A stretch of DNA of 64,000 nucleotides from CAWCUK01 sp963798775 (GCA_963798775.1 CAWCUK010000008.1:1-64000); one strand, 5' to 3'; positions 14,042 to 24,549 are shown, counted from the first letter of the stretch. The notes: generated from the letters alone by a model not told the origin. Translations and numbers: made by a program.

Positions 14042-14729
14042 CAGATTTTTTTAAAAATTCATCAATTTCATTAAGAGTATCTTTCAACACTCCCCTATAC
14101 CATTGCAACATTAAATAGTGGTAGTACATATCATCCATAATTTCAGAATATTTAGCGCTGTCATTTACATGAAAATTTCCTATCCTACATTGGTGACTAT
14201 ATTTTCTCCGCAAATAATCCCATCTGTCATCCAGAATTTTTCCATTATCAATTAATCTTGAGTAAGTTGAATTATACAGTTTTATAATTGAACCTGTGAT
14301 CTCTTTATTTTTATAATTATTGATTAGGTTGCCCGAAACAGCCGCCTGAAAAGATCCTGAAACCGGATAAAAAGTACGATTTCCCGGCTCGAAATAAATT
14401 TGCAGCAGTGAATCAACGGAATTAATATTTTTAGAATTAGTTTTTAAAAATCCTTTATTATTTAAAAAATCATACGCTTCTATTTTGGGTTCCATTCCTT
14501 TTAATACTAATAATATGTATTGTTTGTCTTGCGTAAGATCTTTTTTCACACCTTCAATAAATTCAGTTTCGGCAATACTTTGTTTTCTCGATTCATTCCA
14601 GTTGTTTATCTGAAGCGCGATTAAAATTCCAATAACAACAAGTATAATTTCACCTATCGCATACCGTAAATATGCCATAAATTTATTTTCGGCTGCAAGT
14701 TTTCGTCTGATATTTCTAAAAATTTTCAT
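14025..14729 (-). CDS. DUF6090-family membrane-anchored protein
   Basis: This 234-residue paralog starts MKIFRNIRRKLAAENKFMAY and has the LRYAIGEIILVVIGILIALQ membrane helix followed by INNWNESRKQS. The region after the membrane helix is predicted helical and differs strongly from the other copies. It overlaps both neighbouring genes (14 and 17 bases), indicating translational coupling within the operon. No catalytic motif is visible. Confidence 0.8.
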   Translation of the reverse strand: MKIFRNIRRKLAAENKFMAYLRYAIGEIILVVIGILIALQINNWNESRKQSIAETEFIEGVKKDLTQDKQYILLVLKGMEPKIEAYDFLNNKGFLKTNSKNINSVDSLLQIYFEPGNRTFYPVSGSFQAAVSGNLINNYKNKEITGSIIKLYNSTYSRLIDNGKILDDRWDYLRRKYSHQCRIGNFHVNDSAKYSEIMDDMYYHYLMLQWYRGVLKDTLNEIDEFLKKSDDEIL

Positions 14730-15537
14730 AAGTTGAATTTAATTCATCAATTAGTATTTGAGTTTTTTCTTTTTGAGCTATTAGCAAATAGTAATGAAGA
14801 TTTGCGAGAAGGTATCTGTAATTTATTAAGTTTATCATGGTTAGTTGATTTTCCGGGTTTTCGAGTTGGGAAGAGCTGATAGCTTTTAAATTATTTTCAT
14901 TCAAACATATATAATTAACTAAAGTGTCTTGTTCATTATGAGTTAGTATTTTCGAAGTTAATAATTCATCATATACAGAAGACGTTTGAAGTTCACTCAA
15001 CCTGATTACACCGGGCACGAAAACCGCGTCAGTAAATAAATTATTATTTTTATTAATGATTAGCTCTAAACGTCCTAATTCCTGGTAGTAGTTTATAAGT
15101 TTACCTTTAAATTTATTATCGCTAATAATATCAACATTTCCTGATGAGAGCAGTTCTGTATATGTAGGATTTATTTTCACAAAAGTTTTTCGGTTGGTAA
15201 GACTGCTAATAGCTGAAGTAAAAGCACTATCAACATGAAATTTATGATTTTTTTTGTAATACGATAAAATTGGTTTTGCCGTTTTGGAAATATCCAATTC
15301 AAAATTCATTTGAGCATCAATTGATTTGTTCTGTTCTATTAAGTCACGTTTAATATTATTGAAATAAACAGATTCTTTATTTTTTTCAATTCTGCTAGAA
15401 TTCCAATTATTAACTTGCAAAGCAATCAAAATACCTATAACCACAAGAACAATTTCTCCCACAGCATAGCGCAGATATGCCATCGCTTTGTTTTCAGAAG
15501 CAAGTTGTTGACGAATATTTCTGAAAAATCTTATCAT
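14716..15537 (-). CDS. DUF6090-family membrane-anchored protein, first of the tandem cluster
   Basis: This 273-residue protein starts MIRFFRNIRQQLASENKAMA, with the membrane helix YLRYAVGEIVLVVIGILIAL and then QVNNWNSSRIEKNK. It is the first gene of the leftward operon of five related genes. The N-terminal 45 residues are nearly invariant across copies, while the periplasmic parts diverge. The family is common in Bacteroidota and has no assigned role. Confidence 0.8.
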   Translation of the reverse strand: MIRFFRNIRQQLASENKAMAYLRYAVGEIVLVVIGILIALQVNNWNSSRIEKNKESVYFNNIKRDLIEQNKSIDAQMNFELDISKTAKPILSYYKKNHKFHVDSAFTSAISSLTNRKTFVKINPTYTELLSSGNVDIISDNKFKGKLINYYQELGRLELIINKNNNLFTDAVFVPGVIRLSELQTSSVYDELLTSKILTHNEQDTLVNYICLNENNLKAISSSQLENPENQLTMINLINYRYLLANLHYYLLIAQKEKTQILIDELNSTYENF

Positions 15538-15635
15538 AGTTGAACTTTTATTTTTATTTGAAGAAATCCTCCGACCTAAAGGTTTATATTTGAAATGTTT
15601 TTACTTTTCTGTTTAATGAATTTACTAACTGCATA

Positions 15636-15668
15636 AAAGATGTCATCTTCAAAAGAGATGACATCTTT
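15636..15668 (-). terminator. Strong hairpin, likely bidirectional terminator
   Basis: AAAGATGTCATCT (15636-15648) pairs perfectly over 13 bases with AGATGACATCTTT (15656-15668) around a 7-base loop, with A/T tracts on both sides. It lies in the 333-base gap between the DUF6090 operon and the gene at 15871. Confidence 0.6.
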
Positions 15669-15702
15669 AAATTTTTAAGAATATGTTATTTAAAGTGAAA
15701 GA

Positions 15703-15789
15703 TTATGAGCGATTCACTTGTTCAATCAAATTGTTTTTTTTCGTTAGATGTTCTTCGCCGAGACCGCCAATTAATACCTTTGCTTTCAT
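15703..15789 (-). CDS. Possible 28-residue small protein (weak)
   Basis: A minus-strand ATG at 15789 opens MKAKVLIGGLGEEHLTKKNN and ends LIEQVNRS. No ribosome-binding site was established, and it matches nothing recognised. It is noted because the surrounding 15669-15870 gap otherwise holds nothing identifiable. It may be chance. Confidence 0.15.
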   Translation of the reverse strand: MKAKVLIGGLGEEHLTKKNNLIEQVNRS

Positions 15790-15870
15790 CCCGCTATTGT
15801 AATATTGTAATAAAGAACAGAAGAATTCTTCTTCGTAAAAATAGAACCGCTCCTAAAATTTTTCTATTAA

Positions 15871-16302
15871 TTATTTCCCGTAAACTACTTCCCTATAAAT
15901 TTCATCGGAATGTTTACCGGTGAAATATTTATTAAGGGCTTTATTAAATTTATCCCTGTCAGCCTTATTCGGCATTGCTTTCATAAAAAGCTCATCCGCT
16001 TTTTCATTTGCCTTTTCTACATCCTCGAAACTTTTAACTTCGATCATTTGAAGGAAGTCACGGTTATCATGCCCCCACCAGTGACGAATTGTTTTGTAAC
16101 TAACCACATAGGGATTATCCTTGTACAAAATATCCGAATAAACCTGGCTCAAAGAATCAAGTTCATTTGCAGAACCGTCCACAGGAAACGCTCTTTCGAA
16201 ATTTGTCATTACAACCACATTACCCTGTGCAGGCTGCGCAGATACTGAACTGTTTAAAGAAATGATAATGAACAGAAAAAGAATTGATAATACGACTTTC
16301 AT
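15871..16302 (-). CDS. Secreted protein of unknown function
   Basis: This 143-residue protein has a signal peptide (MKVVLSILFLFIIISLNSSV, then SAQP). The mature part, with FERAFPVDGSANELDSLSQV, HWWGHDNRDFLQMIEVKSFE and KANEKADELF, has the size and pattern of a dimeric alpha-beta barrel (ferredoxin-like) protein, but no active site is recognised. It is probably periplasmic. It is a single gene on the minus strand between a hairpin terminator and the leucine-rich-repeat gene. Confidence 0.7.
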   Translation of the reverse strand: MKVVLSILFLFIIISLNSSVSAQPAQGNVVVMTNFERAFPVDGSANELDSLSQVYSDILYKDNPYVVSYKTIRHWWGHDNRDFLQMIEVKSFEDVEKANEKADELFMKAMPNKADRDKFNKALNKYFTGKHSDEIYREVVYGK

Positions 16303-16371
16303 AGTATTTCCTTTCAGATTTGTTATTAATATTGTTTATTAGTCACTGACACTTAATAGTAACAGAATATA

Positions 16372-18243
16372 TTACTTCAACAGAATCATCTTATTTATTT
16401 TTGTGAATTTATCTGTTGTTAACCTGTAGAAGTAAATGCCGCTTGCAAGACTGCTTCCATCGAATTTTACTTCGTAAATGCCTGCCGCTTCTTCCCGGTT
16501 TACAAGTTCAGCTACCTGCTTTCCCAGAACATCATATATTATAAGCCTAACCTTTACATTCTCAGACAGCGCATATTTAATAACGGTCGTCGGGTTAAAC
16601 GGATTGGGGAAGTTCTGCGATAGAGAATAATTTTTGGGGATTGTCGTGTTTATTTTTGTCTTGTTACCGGAGTTTGAATGCTTGTGCAGGCTGTTTAACT
16701 GGGCAAGAATGATATTAGCCGCGTTTATTAAAGATTGAGCTTCAGCGGAAGTTAACACAGATGCGTTAATAAATGCTTCAACGTGATTGATGAAGGCATT
16801 AACTTTATTGACAGCAGCATTCTTGTTTCCATTATCAATTAAGGATTGTAATCCAATCAATTTAGATTTTAATGAGTTTGCCTGACCATTATTCAGAGTA
16901 CCAATTGTATTTAGATCTTCTACAGCGGTCACAAGATCCTGGATATTCTGTACGTAGCAAAATCCTCCATTTATTATATCCTGTTCCGTAGGGTTGCTTG
17001 CATTACCTGAAATATATAAAGTGATACCATTGGCTGGGGGAATAATTGTCCCACCAGAGACCAACGGGTATAGCCCGCAAAACTTATTCAATGAAGAATT
17101 ACCGTTAATCGCTACAGCTCCGTAAAAGCTGCGGGGCTGCGTAGTCTCTCCAACAGAAATCAGGCTGCTTAATCCATCAAGATTAGTAAGAGCGGAATTG
17201 TTAGAAATTTCTAAACTTCTACCAACAGATGTCAGGTTGGATAAACCATCAACGTTGGTTAGTGCGGCATTATTATCAATAATCAAATCCAATCCTACTA
17301 CAGAGGTAAGGCCGGATAAACCATCAATGTTGGTTAGTGAGCTATTACCAAGTATCGACAAATATTCCACAGAAGTAAGACCGAATAAACCATCAATATT
17401 TGTCAGTACAAAATTGGACCAAATCCGTATTGGTCCACTCACAGAGGTCAGGTTGGATAAACCATCGATATTAGTTAATGCATAATTACTTTGAATGGAT
17501 AAGAAACCCACCGAAGTAAGGTTAGATAAACCGTCAAGATTGGTAATAGCAGAATTTTGTTGAATATTCAAATAACCACCCACAGAGGTTAAACTTGATA
17601 AATGATCCAGGTTAGTGACAGCACTACCGGAAAAAATACCCAGATCACCGGTTACCTCAGTATAGTTAAAAGCATCAACATCTGCCTGCGAACCAATATA
17701 GGTATTTCCGTAAAATGGTACTGAGGAGGACCCTCCATCAACTATTTGTTGTTGTGAAGGATTTGAAGCATTTTGTGTAACAGAGTAACTTCCGGCCAAC
17801 CTATAGTTTACTCTGAGTAAAGCATAAAGCCCACTAAAATCTGAAAGAGCTGTATTGTGTGAGACTTCAAGATCGCCACCTACAGATATCAGGCTTGATA
17901 ATCCATCCAGATTGGTTAGCGAAAAATTATCATCAATAAACAAATTTCCACCCACAGACTTTAAGTGGGATAATCCATCCAGATTGGTAATAGCGGCATT
18001 ACTAATGATATCCAAAGCTCCACCCACAGTGGTCAAGTCGGATAATCCATTAAGATTAACAATAGAATTGGGTGAGGCTTCAGTAATTATTAAATTACCG
18101 GTTACCTCCGAATAGCTGAAGTTATCTATATCTGTTTGGGTGTGAAGGGAGAGATTACCTGTATAGGTCTGCGCAATACTTTCCGCAAACATACCAATGC
18201 TTAAAAGGCAGCCTAACAAAACTGTTAAAAAAATTTGTTTCAT
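16372..18243 (-). CDS. Secreted leucine-rich-repeat protein with type IX sorting domain
   Basis: This 623-residue protein starts with a signal peptide (MKQIFLTVLLGCLLSIGMFA). Two blocks of receptor-L/leucine-rich repeats of about 23 residues follow, with the unit 'aLTNLDGLSsLTSVGG.L.I..N' repeated about a dozen times. Next comes a helical domain at about 430-515 (LNNGQANSLKSKLIGLQSLI, AVNKVNAFINHVEAFINA) seen in other secreted Bacteroidota proteins. The C-terminal sorting domain runs from NFPNPFNPTTVIKYAL to KINKMILLK. Surface display or secretion by the type IX system is expected, with an adhesive or binding role inferred from the repeats. The periodic coding sequence produces long antisense frames that are not genes. 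Confidence 0.85.
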   Translation of the reverse strand: MKQIFLTVLLGCLLSIGMFAESIAQTYTGNLSLHTQTDIDNFSYSEVTGNLIITEASPNSIVNLNGLSDLTTVGGALDIISNAAITNLDGLSHLKSVGGNLFIDDNFSLTNLDGLSSLISVGGDLEVSHNTALSDFSGLYALLRVNYRLAGSYSVTQNASNPSQQQIVDGGSSSVPFYGNTYIGSQADVDAFNYTEVTGDLGIFSGSAVTNLDHLSSLTSVGGYLNIQQNSAITNLDGLSNLTSVGFLSIQSNYALTNIDGLSNLTSVSGPIRIWSNFVLTNIDGLFGLTSVEYLSILGNSSLTNIDGLSGLTSVVGLDLIIDNNAALTNVDGLSNLTSVGRSLEISNNSALTNLDGLSSLISVGETTQPRSFYGAVAINGNSSLNKFCGLYPLVSGGTIIPPANGITLYISGNASNPTEQDIINGGFCYVQNIQDLVTAVEDLNTIGTLNNGQANSLKSKLIGLQSLIDNGNKNAAVNKVNAFINHVEAFINASVLTSAEAQSLINAANIILAQLNSLHKHSNSGNKTKINTTIPKNYSLSQNFPNPFNPTTVIKYALSENVKVRLIIYDVLGKQVAELVNREEAAGIYEVKFDGSSLASGIYFYRLTTDKFTKINKMILLK

Positions 18244-18285
18244 TACATTACCAAATAATATTTATAAATGAGTTAATTATCTTAT

Positions 18286-18726
18286 TTAATGTCCGCTCAG
18301 CCATTGTTCAAAACTTTTATTTGTTTCGTTTTCAGGGTAAGTCCAGTCCGCTTTAAGATTAAGCCCGCTTTCACTTTTCCAGATAAAATCGATCGCATCG
18401 TTTAGATCCGACTGAGTTGTTATTTTTATAAGGAACAATTCTTTTTTTTCAAGATCGGTTTTTTTTATTTCGGTATGAATATCCTGCGCAAACAAAGCAC
18501 TATGCAAAACCTCAGCCTGCCTAATAGAGTATGTTGCCCAAACAATTCCGTTTTTACCGGAGAGGAAATCCTCTTCATTGTAAGAGACTAAAACCTCAAC
18601 CCGGCAGTCTTCCGGCAGTTCAGCCGGCTGAGTAAGGATAAGACCGCTGCATTCAATAAACTCATTAGTTTCGAATATAACTTTGCCGTCATTCCTGCAG
18701 GTTCCGTTTACTTTTATACATACCAT
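18286..18726 (-). CDS. Hypothetical protein
   Basis: This 146-residue soluble protein has no signal peptide. It starts MVCIKVNGTCRNDGKVIFET and contains a beta-rich half followed by SIRQAEVLHSALFAQDIHTE and FLIKITTQSDLNDAIDFIWK. The second half, with a receptor of 'A..L...L......' pattern, resembles small ligand-binding or signal-transducing domains, but no family is recognised. It lies alone between the leucine-rich-repeat gene and the hybrid sensor gene, both on the same strand. Confidence 0.6.
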   Translation of the reverse strand: MVCIKVNGTCRNDGKVIFETNEFIECSGLILTQPAELPEDCRVEVLVSYNEEDFLSGKNGIVWATYSIRQAEVLHSALFAQDIHTEIKKTDLEKKELFLIKITTQSDLNDAIDFIWKSESGLNLKADWTYPENETNKSFEQWLSGH

Positions 18727-18905
18727 ATTTTTTTAATTTAAATTCTAGTATAGATGTTTAATTATGATGGGTTTAATGTAGAAGTATAGATTGGTAATTT
18801 CTTGTACAATATGCGCAAGAATTCGGATTATTCGCTCAGATTGTAATTAAGCTGCGGTAATTTTCTTAAATCAGGCTGGCAGACATAAAAGTGAAGTGGT
18901 AAACA

Positions 18906-21734
18906 TTAATCCCGCATTTTCTTCTTATAAAAATTCGGCGAAACCCCAAACTGCTTTTTAAAAGCTCTCCCAAAATAGCCTTGGTCGTTAAAACCAACTT
19001 TATAACAAATCCCGGCAACAGTGTCCGTATTCTGCTTTAAAAGATCGGCGGCACGCTGAAGGCGAAGAGAACGGATTAAATGTCCTGCCGGCTGTGCCAC
19101 AAGCGCGTTTAGTTTTCTGTTTAGCTGAGAAACACTCATATTAACTTCCGCTGCCAGATATTCAATATTAAAACTTTCATCCTCAAAATGATTTTCGATA
19201 GTTTTAATAGCTTTTTCTAAAAACTTCCGGTCAGCTGAAACCGCGGAAACTTCGGAAGGCTTAATAAAAGTTGATTTTGCGAAACGCTTTCTTAACTGTT
19301 CTCTCTGGTAAATTAAATTTTTTACACGAACCTTTAATTCCTTAGCGCTGAAAGGTTTTGTAATGTAAGCATCAACGCCTGTTTTGAGTCCTGTTATTTT
19401 ATCATCAAGGCCGGCTTTTGCGGTCAGCATTACTATAGGAATATGGCTTGTTTTTTCATCAGCTCTTATTTTTTTACTAAAATTATAACCATCCATTCCT
19501 GGCATCATCACATCGGTAATTATCAGATCGGGAATTTTATTTCTTGCGTTAAATATTCCCTCTTCACCGTCCGAAGCCACTATGACTTTATATTCAGTTT
19601 TCAACAGCTCACGGATGTAACTCCTTACGTCAAAATTATCTTCCACTACTAATATTATTTTATGATTTTCGGATAAGGAAGAATGCGGCACAGAAATTTT
19701 TTCTTCATTTTCTTGAGTATTAAAATTATTCACACTTAAAGATTCCGCATGCATGAATTTTACAGAATCTTCCATTTCAGTTTTAAGATTACCTAAGGGA
19801 ATCTGAATAATAAATTCACTTCCCTCATCTTCTTTGCTATTAACAGAAATAGTCCCTTTATGAAGTTCAATCAATTCCTTGGTTAACGCCAGGCCAATTC
19901 CCGTACCTTCACGCCTTCTTGTTGCCGAGCCATCAACCTGGTAAAAGCGGTCAAAAATATGCGGCAGACGGTCGGCAGGTATTCCAATTCCGGTATCTTT
20001 AATCCTTATTTGAGCGGTAGAATTAATTATTTTTAAACTCACTCTAATTTCACCGTTTGAAGGAACAAATTTAAACGCATTCGAAATAAGATTATAAAAA
20101 ATCTTTTCCATTTTATCCGGATCGAAGACCACGGGGATATTTTCATATTCTGAAGAGAATTTCAATGTTATTTTTCGCGATTCCGCCAGTGATTCAAATG
20201 AATAAAACAGACTTTTTAAAAAAGAGACTATATTATGCTGTTCAGCATTCAAATCCATACCTCCGGATTCGAGCTTGGAGAGATCCAGCAACTGGTTTAT
20301 TAAAACAAGCAGCCTTTTAGCATTCCGGTTTGCAACCTGCAGTTTCTCTTTTTCCTTAACATCAATATTTTCAGACATAACACTATCAATCTGGCCGAGT
20401 ATCAAAGTAAGGGGTGTCCGGAACTCATGAGAGATATTCGCAAAGAATCTTGATTTCAATTTGTCAAGCTCTTGAAGCTTTGTTTGAGCTGTTTTTAAAC
20501 CTTTTAAAGTTTTTTCGGTACTGCTTTTTGCTTCCTCAATATTTTTAAAATCTTCATAACGGGCATAAGCTATAGAGAATGCTTCGGCTATTGATCTAAC
20601 CAATTCAAGCTTTTCATCGGTGAGTGGAGAAATATTCCCAACATATAACATACCTTGCGCGAAAGGTACAAAGTGCAGATGAAGAGATTCGGGAGGTATA
20701 GAAGAACCTTGATAGGTTTCCGCATTTTGAACTTGACCTATCTCAATCATTGATTTTGTCCAGGTTAAAAAATCTTGTTTATTCCAGTGTTCCTTATAAA
20801 TTTGTTTTTCCCGCCAGTGATAAACTATATTTTTTATAAGCTCGTTTACATCGAAAGATAAATTCAAAACTCCCAACGCCTTACCGTTAGGTGTGGTTAA
20901 ATAAACTCGAATTTTTTCTTTATCTTCATCAACAATAAAAACGCCGCAACGTATAAAAGGAACCTCTAGTGTTTCAAGTTCATGCCAGATAATAGGAGTG
21001 ACGCGATTAAGATCCTCAGAGTTTCGCATACTAGCTATTTCTCCGCGAACTCTATCAACTGAAGCTTGTTTAATTGCCTCAAATGCTCGGAGTTCTGCTT
21101 TTTGCAGGTCGAGAAACCGAGTATAACTCTGTTCAAAAACTTTCCCAAAGCGTTTCAGGATCTCATTATCTTTCTCGGATAATTTTCTGCCGAAATGATT
21201 AACCACGAATAAAGAAGTGTACCGGGAAACAGAAACTGACCTAGTATAACCGCCTTCGCGGGATAGAACCTTTTCCTTCCATTCCGAGGTTGATGAATTA
21301 TAAGGAGGATATTTAAATAAATGCTCAAAAAATTCAATTTTTTCCTCTCTCGAATATTCCTCCGTGAAAAATCGATCTCCTCTTGTTGTACCCTCAGCCA
21401 ATACTCTATAAATTGGGCGGTCTAGAAAAGGAATGGCCGCTTTTTTCATATAAGTTTCAGCTACACCTGTTGATCCCCAAAATGTAAATTGTTTATCAAT
21501 TTCGTCATTATTTATAACCATGAATACACCGGTTATATCCAAATTCATATTATTTAATTCATGAGCAACCAAATTAACAACCTCTTGTAAATCGGATGAA
21601 TGGCGCATTGTCATAGCACATTCTCTAACTTTTTCAAAGGCTTTCTCAATTTCCAGTTCCCGATTTTTTGCCGCTATTTTTTTCTCAAGGGAGGAAATTT
21701 TTATATTTGATTGTAACATTGTAGGTTTCCGCAT
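18906..21734 (-). CDS. Hybrid sensor histidine kinase / response regulator with AraC-type output
   Basis: This 942-residue protein has no membrane segment. Two GAF-like halves (about 40-210 and 230-395) share 'R..MR.S.DL..V...(V/I).(H)EL'. A short coiled coil leads to HisKA with H436 in SHEFRTPL, then HATPase motifs N548/N552, DTGIGIP (580-586) and GTGIGLA (610-616). A receiver domain follows (about 693-808, phospho-acceptor D741, K793) and then an AraC helix-turn-helix (about 840-938). It is a one-protein two-component system that senses a cytoplasmic cue and controls transcription directly. Targets are unknown; the flanking genes on the same strand are candidates. Confidence 0.88.
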   Translation of the reverse strand: MRKPTMLQSNIKISSLEKKIAAKNRELEIEKAFEKVRECAMTMRHSSDLQEVVNLVAHELNNMNLDITGVFMVINNDEIDKQFTFWGSTGVAETYMKKAAIPFLDRPIYRVLAEGTTRGDRFFTEEYSREEKIEFFEHLFKYPPYNSSTSEWKEKVLSREGGYTRSVSVSRYTSLFVVNHFGRKLSEKDNEILKRFGKVFEQSYTRFLDLQKAELRAFEAIKQASVDRVRGEIASMRNSEDLNRVTPIIWHELETLEVPFIRCGVFIVDEDKEKIRVYLTTPNGKALGVLNLSFDVNELIKNIVYHWREKQIYKEHWNKQDFLTWTKSMIEIGQVQNAETYQGSSIPPESLHLHFVPFAQGMLYVGNISPLTDEKLELVRSIAEAFSIAYARYEDFKNIEEAKSSTEKTLKGLKTAQTKLQELDKLKSRFFANISHEFRTPLTLILGQIDSVMSENIDVKEKEKLQVANRNAKRLLVLINQLLDLSKLESGGMDLNAEQHNIVSFLKSLFYSFESLAESRKITLKFSSEYENIPVVFDPDKMEKIFYNLISNAFKFVPSNGEIRVSLKIINSTAQIRIKDTGIGIPADRLPHIFDRFYQVDGSATRRREGTGIGLALTKELIELHKGTISVNSKEDEGSEFIIQIPLGNLKTEMEDSVKFMHAESLSVNNFNTQENEEKISVPHSSLSENHKIILVVEDNFDVRSYIRELLKTEYKVIVASDGEEGIFNARNKIPDLIITDVMMPGMDGYNFSKKIRADEKTSHIPIVMLTAKAGLDDKITGLKTGVDAYITKPFSAKELKVRVKNLIYQREQLRKRFAKSTFIKPSEVSAVSADRKFLEKAIKTIENHFEDESFNIEYLAAEVNMSVSQLNRKLNALVAQPAGHLIRSLRLQRAADLLKQNTDTVAGICYKVGFNDQGYFGRAFKKQFGVSPNFYKKKMRD

Positions 21735-21862
21735 TTATTAAAAGCATACAATAATAGTCGGAAATTATTACTAGATCAGGTTTATTTGAAAATACTTAAT
21801 TATTAGATTAAATTCATTTACTAAGAAATAACAATTTATTGATTAAAATAACTGCTAAAAAA

Positions 21863-22399
21863 TTAATGTTCTTGTTTGGTCATTTCAAAATTTTCCGGAT
21901 TATATCCCGCTTCTTTTAATTTATTAAATATATTATCAAGAGTAGAATCAGGTAAGGTTGGCGAGCGGCTTAAAATCCAGCCGTATTTTCTTTCCGGGTG
22001 TCCGATAATTGCGTATTCATAATTATCTCCAAGCCCAATAATCCAGTAATCTCCCCAGAAAAGATTTATGCCGAAAATGCTGACGAAGCTTACTTCAAGT
22101 TTCGCGTTTGAATTTTTGTCAACGATTCTTGCGGTTCCTTCGGCAACATTTTTTTCACCGTCTTCTTCGACGCAGGTATTTATTACTTTTATTTCCCCAT
22201 CATCCTTTAGTTGATATTCAGCGGTAGTATTTTTAAAACAGCTTTTTTGGAAGCTGTTTGGAATTTTAGCTATTTCATACCAAAGCCCGGTGTATTTTTT
22301 CAAATCGACATGGGCAACGGTTTCGGGTTCTTTTTTATTCTGGGCAGACAAATTAAATGCAATTCCTATAATACTTAGAAAGAGAAATATTTTTATCAT
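21863..22399 (-). CDS. blc: Lipocalin (Blc family)
   Basis: This 178-residue protein has a signal peptide (MIKIFLFLSIIGIAFNLSAQ) and the lipocalin signature YTGLWYEIAKIPNSFQKSCF, then TAEYQLKDDGEIKVINTC, ARIVDKNSNAKLEVSF and DYWIIGLGDNYEYAIIGHPE, with KYGWILSRSPTLP near the end. This order matches bacterial outer-membrane lipocalins (Blc), which bind lysophospholipids or fatty acids in the cell envelope. The signal lacks a clear lipobox cysteine (ends LSAQNKK), so it is probably periplasmic rather than lipid-anchored. Confidence 0.88.
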   Translation of the reverse strand: MIKIFLFLSIIGIAFNLSAQNKKEPETVAHVDLKKYTGLWYEIAKIPNSFQKSCFKNTTAEYQLKDDGEIKVINTCVEEDGEKNVAEGTARIVDKNSNAKLEVSFVSIFGINLFWGDYWIIGLGDNYEYAIIGHPERKYGWILSRSPTLPDSTLDNIFNKLKEAGYNPENFEMTKQEH

Positions 22400-22511
22400 A
22401 TAAAATTATTCTTTAATGAATTGAAAAATAATTTAAAGATTATTTCTTGAAATAAATGTGTTTAATCTAAAAACGGGAAAAGAAAGGCGCCGGTTAGAGC
22501 GCCCTATAATA

Positions 22512-24549
22512 CTATTTGATAATTGTAATCTTTAAAGTGTTATATATTTTTTGTCCGACTTGAAGCTGCACCAAATAAATTCCGCTTGCTAAAGTTTGGT
22601 CGTACATATCTTTCGCGTTAAAGATAACTTCATTCCAGCCGGGATTCATATTAGAAATATCAACTACAGCAATAAGCTGTCCCATAATATTATATATTTT
22701 TATAAGTTTAGTTTTTCCGGCAGAAAAATCATCTAAATAGAAACGGATTTTTGTGGATGGATTAAAGGGATTCGGATAATTTCCCGCGATATAAGATCGA
22801 GGAACAAGAAGATTATCTTTTCGAACTTCAGCATTTGAAACAACATCACTATAATCGGCTATATACGCTGTATAACGGCAGCGAATTTGATATTTTAAAC
22901 TCAGCTCAATATCTCTCGCCTTAAGTTCTGGTGTTTCACCGTAAACATCAATTTGCCTTTCAATATCATCAATTGTTTCTTTTGCCCAAATAGTTTCTGT
23001 AAATTTATCAATCTCGGTTGAATCATTAAAATCCAGTACAAAATTAAAAGCCGCTATTCCCGCAGAAGTTCTTCCGGCTAAACTTAAAGTTGATGTACCG
23101 GGATTTTTATATCTGCCGGTTAAATAAAATTGAGAGCCTCCAAATACCGCGGGAAAAGTTTTCGGGAATTATTTGCGAAACTCCCGCTCTGCCGAACTCG
23201 AACGAGGTATTTTTTAAAATAGGATGATTTATTTTATCAAATACTTCAATCATTTTTGAAGATAAATTTTCATCAGGTTTAAGATAAGTTACAAAACCGT
23301 AATTCCGCGCCGCGAGCATTTCTAATTTTGAGCGGTCCAAATCTTCCCCGATTCCGATTGTAAAAATTCCTGCTTTATGAATATTTAAGTCAGATATATT
23401 TTGAGGATCAAAGTAACTTCTGCCGTTGGTAAAAATCAAAATTGAATTATCCAATGAGTCATCGGATGTAATTTGGTTAAGACATTCCTTTATACCGTCA
23501 AGCAGGTTGCTGCCGTAGTTAGAATTAAGCGCAGCTAAATAATCTTTCGCGTCTTGTATATTTTGCGGATTTACCTCAACAGGCTGAGTTTTCCAACTAT
23601 TAAACGAGTAATCATAAACAACAATATTGAATAAATCTTTAGGAGATAATTTATCCAATGAACTTGAAATGGCGGAAATAGACTGTGTGAATTCGTTGCC
23701 GAATATTGATTTAGAAAGCAAAAAGAAAATTCTTTTAGGAAGAATATTTTCACTCTGAGGATTATTTTCCGGGCGTACGAAAAGAACAAAATGTCCGTCT
23801 TCAGAATCGCTGGCAGTTGAATAAAAATCAACACCGAGATTAGAATGTTCAACTCCGTATGTTAAAGTAAAATCCTTATTCACATACGCTTTAGATTCTT
23901 GCACAGATAGACTTACTTCATTGGAATCTTTTTTAACTAAAGTAAAACCCGGATGTGAAGGGATATCATAATTAACAATTTTAGAATTTGATTTTATATT
24001 TATATCAAATTGTAAAAGCTCTAAAGGATATTTTACAAAATCTTTTGTATCAAGCGGAAATTGGTAAGAATAATTTCCACCGTAATAGCCGCACATATTA
24101 ACATAATGAAGTTCAACTTTCTGAATGTCACCCGGCTGAATTCCTTTTAAGAAAATTTGTATACCATTTTTCCCGATATATTTATTTACTAAAGCGGCCA
24201 CTCCTCCCTCACCAGTTCCAGGATTAACTGCTTGTTCCGAGACTTTAAGAACCGCTTGATAAATATTATTCTTGTACCAGTATAAAAATTTTGTCGCTCT
24301 CGCGTTTTCCGGAAGCGGAAAAGAATAAACAGCGTCTGTGGAATCGTACCATTCATTCACAAATTCCTGGTAAACTACGGTTTCGGCAACTGAGCCTTTA
24401 ATATTTACGGTAACTTTTGAAGCTCTAAGTTTCAAAAAATCTTTAGGATAATTATCGGCGGTCGGCATTAATAAACCCGTAGCAAAAGTTGAAGCCGTTC
24501 CCAAAAATAAGATGAATACAATTATTAATTTCAATTTTTTCATTTTCAA
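22512..24549 (-). CDS. Secreted VIT/VWA-domain protein with sorting domain, frameshifted
   Basis: The N-terminal frame (24549-23107) has a signal peptide, a VIT domain (LRASKVTVNIKGSVAETVVY, FVNEWYDSTDAVYSFPLPEN) and a von Willebrand A-like domain. The usual metal site D-x-S-x-S is replaced by LLSKS, so metal binding is probably lost. The frame slips at about 23143-23148 in a TTTT run; removing one base gives FPAVFGGSQFYLTGRYKNPG. The protein then continues in the other frame to 22512, ending in the sorting domain (NYPNPFNPSTKIRFYL to TLKITIIK). It is the last of three adjacent VIT/VWA-like genes. Confidence 0.78.

Noticed and set aside
15705..15923. A 72-residue plus-strand frame between the DUF6090 operon and the secreted gene at 15871
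   Set aside because: It overlaps the 3' end of a convincing minus-strand gene, has no ribosome site and resembles no protein.
17198..18115. Long plus-strand frames opposite the leucine-rich-repeat gene (17198-17485 and 17855-18115)
   Set aside because: They are antisense shadows created by the periodic coding of the repeats; the minus strand carries a signal peptide, repeats and sorting domain in one frame.
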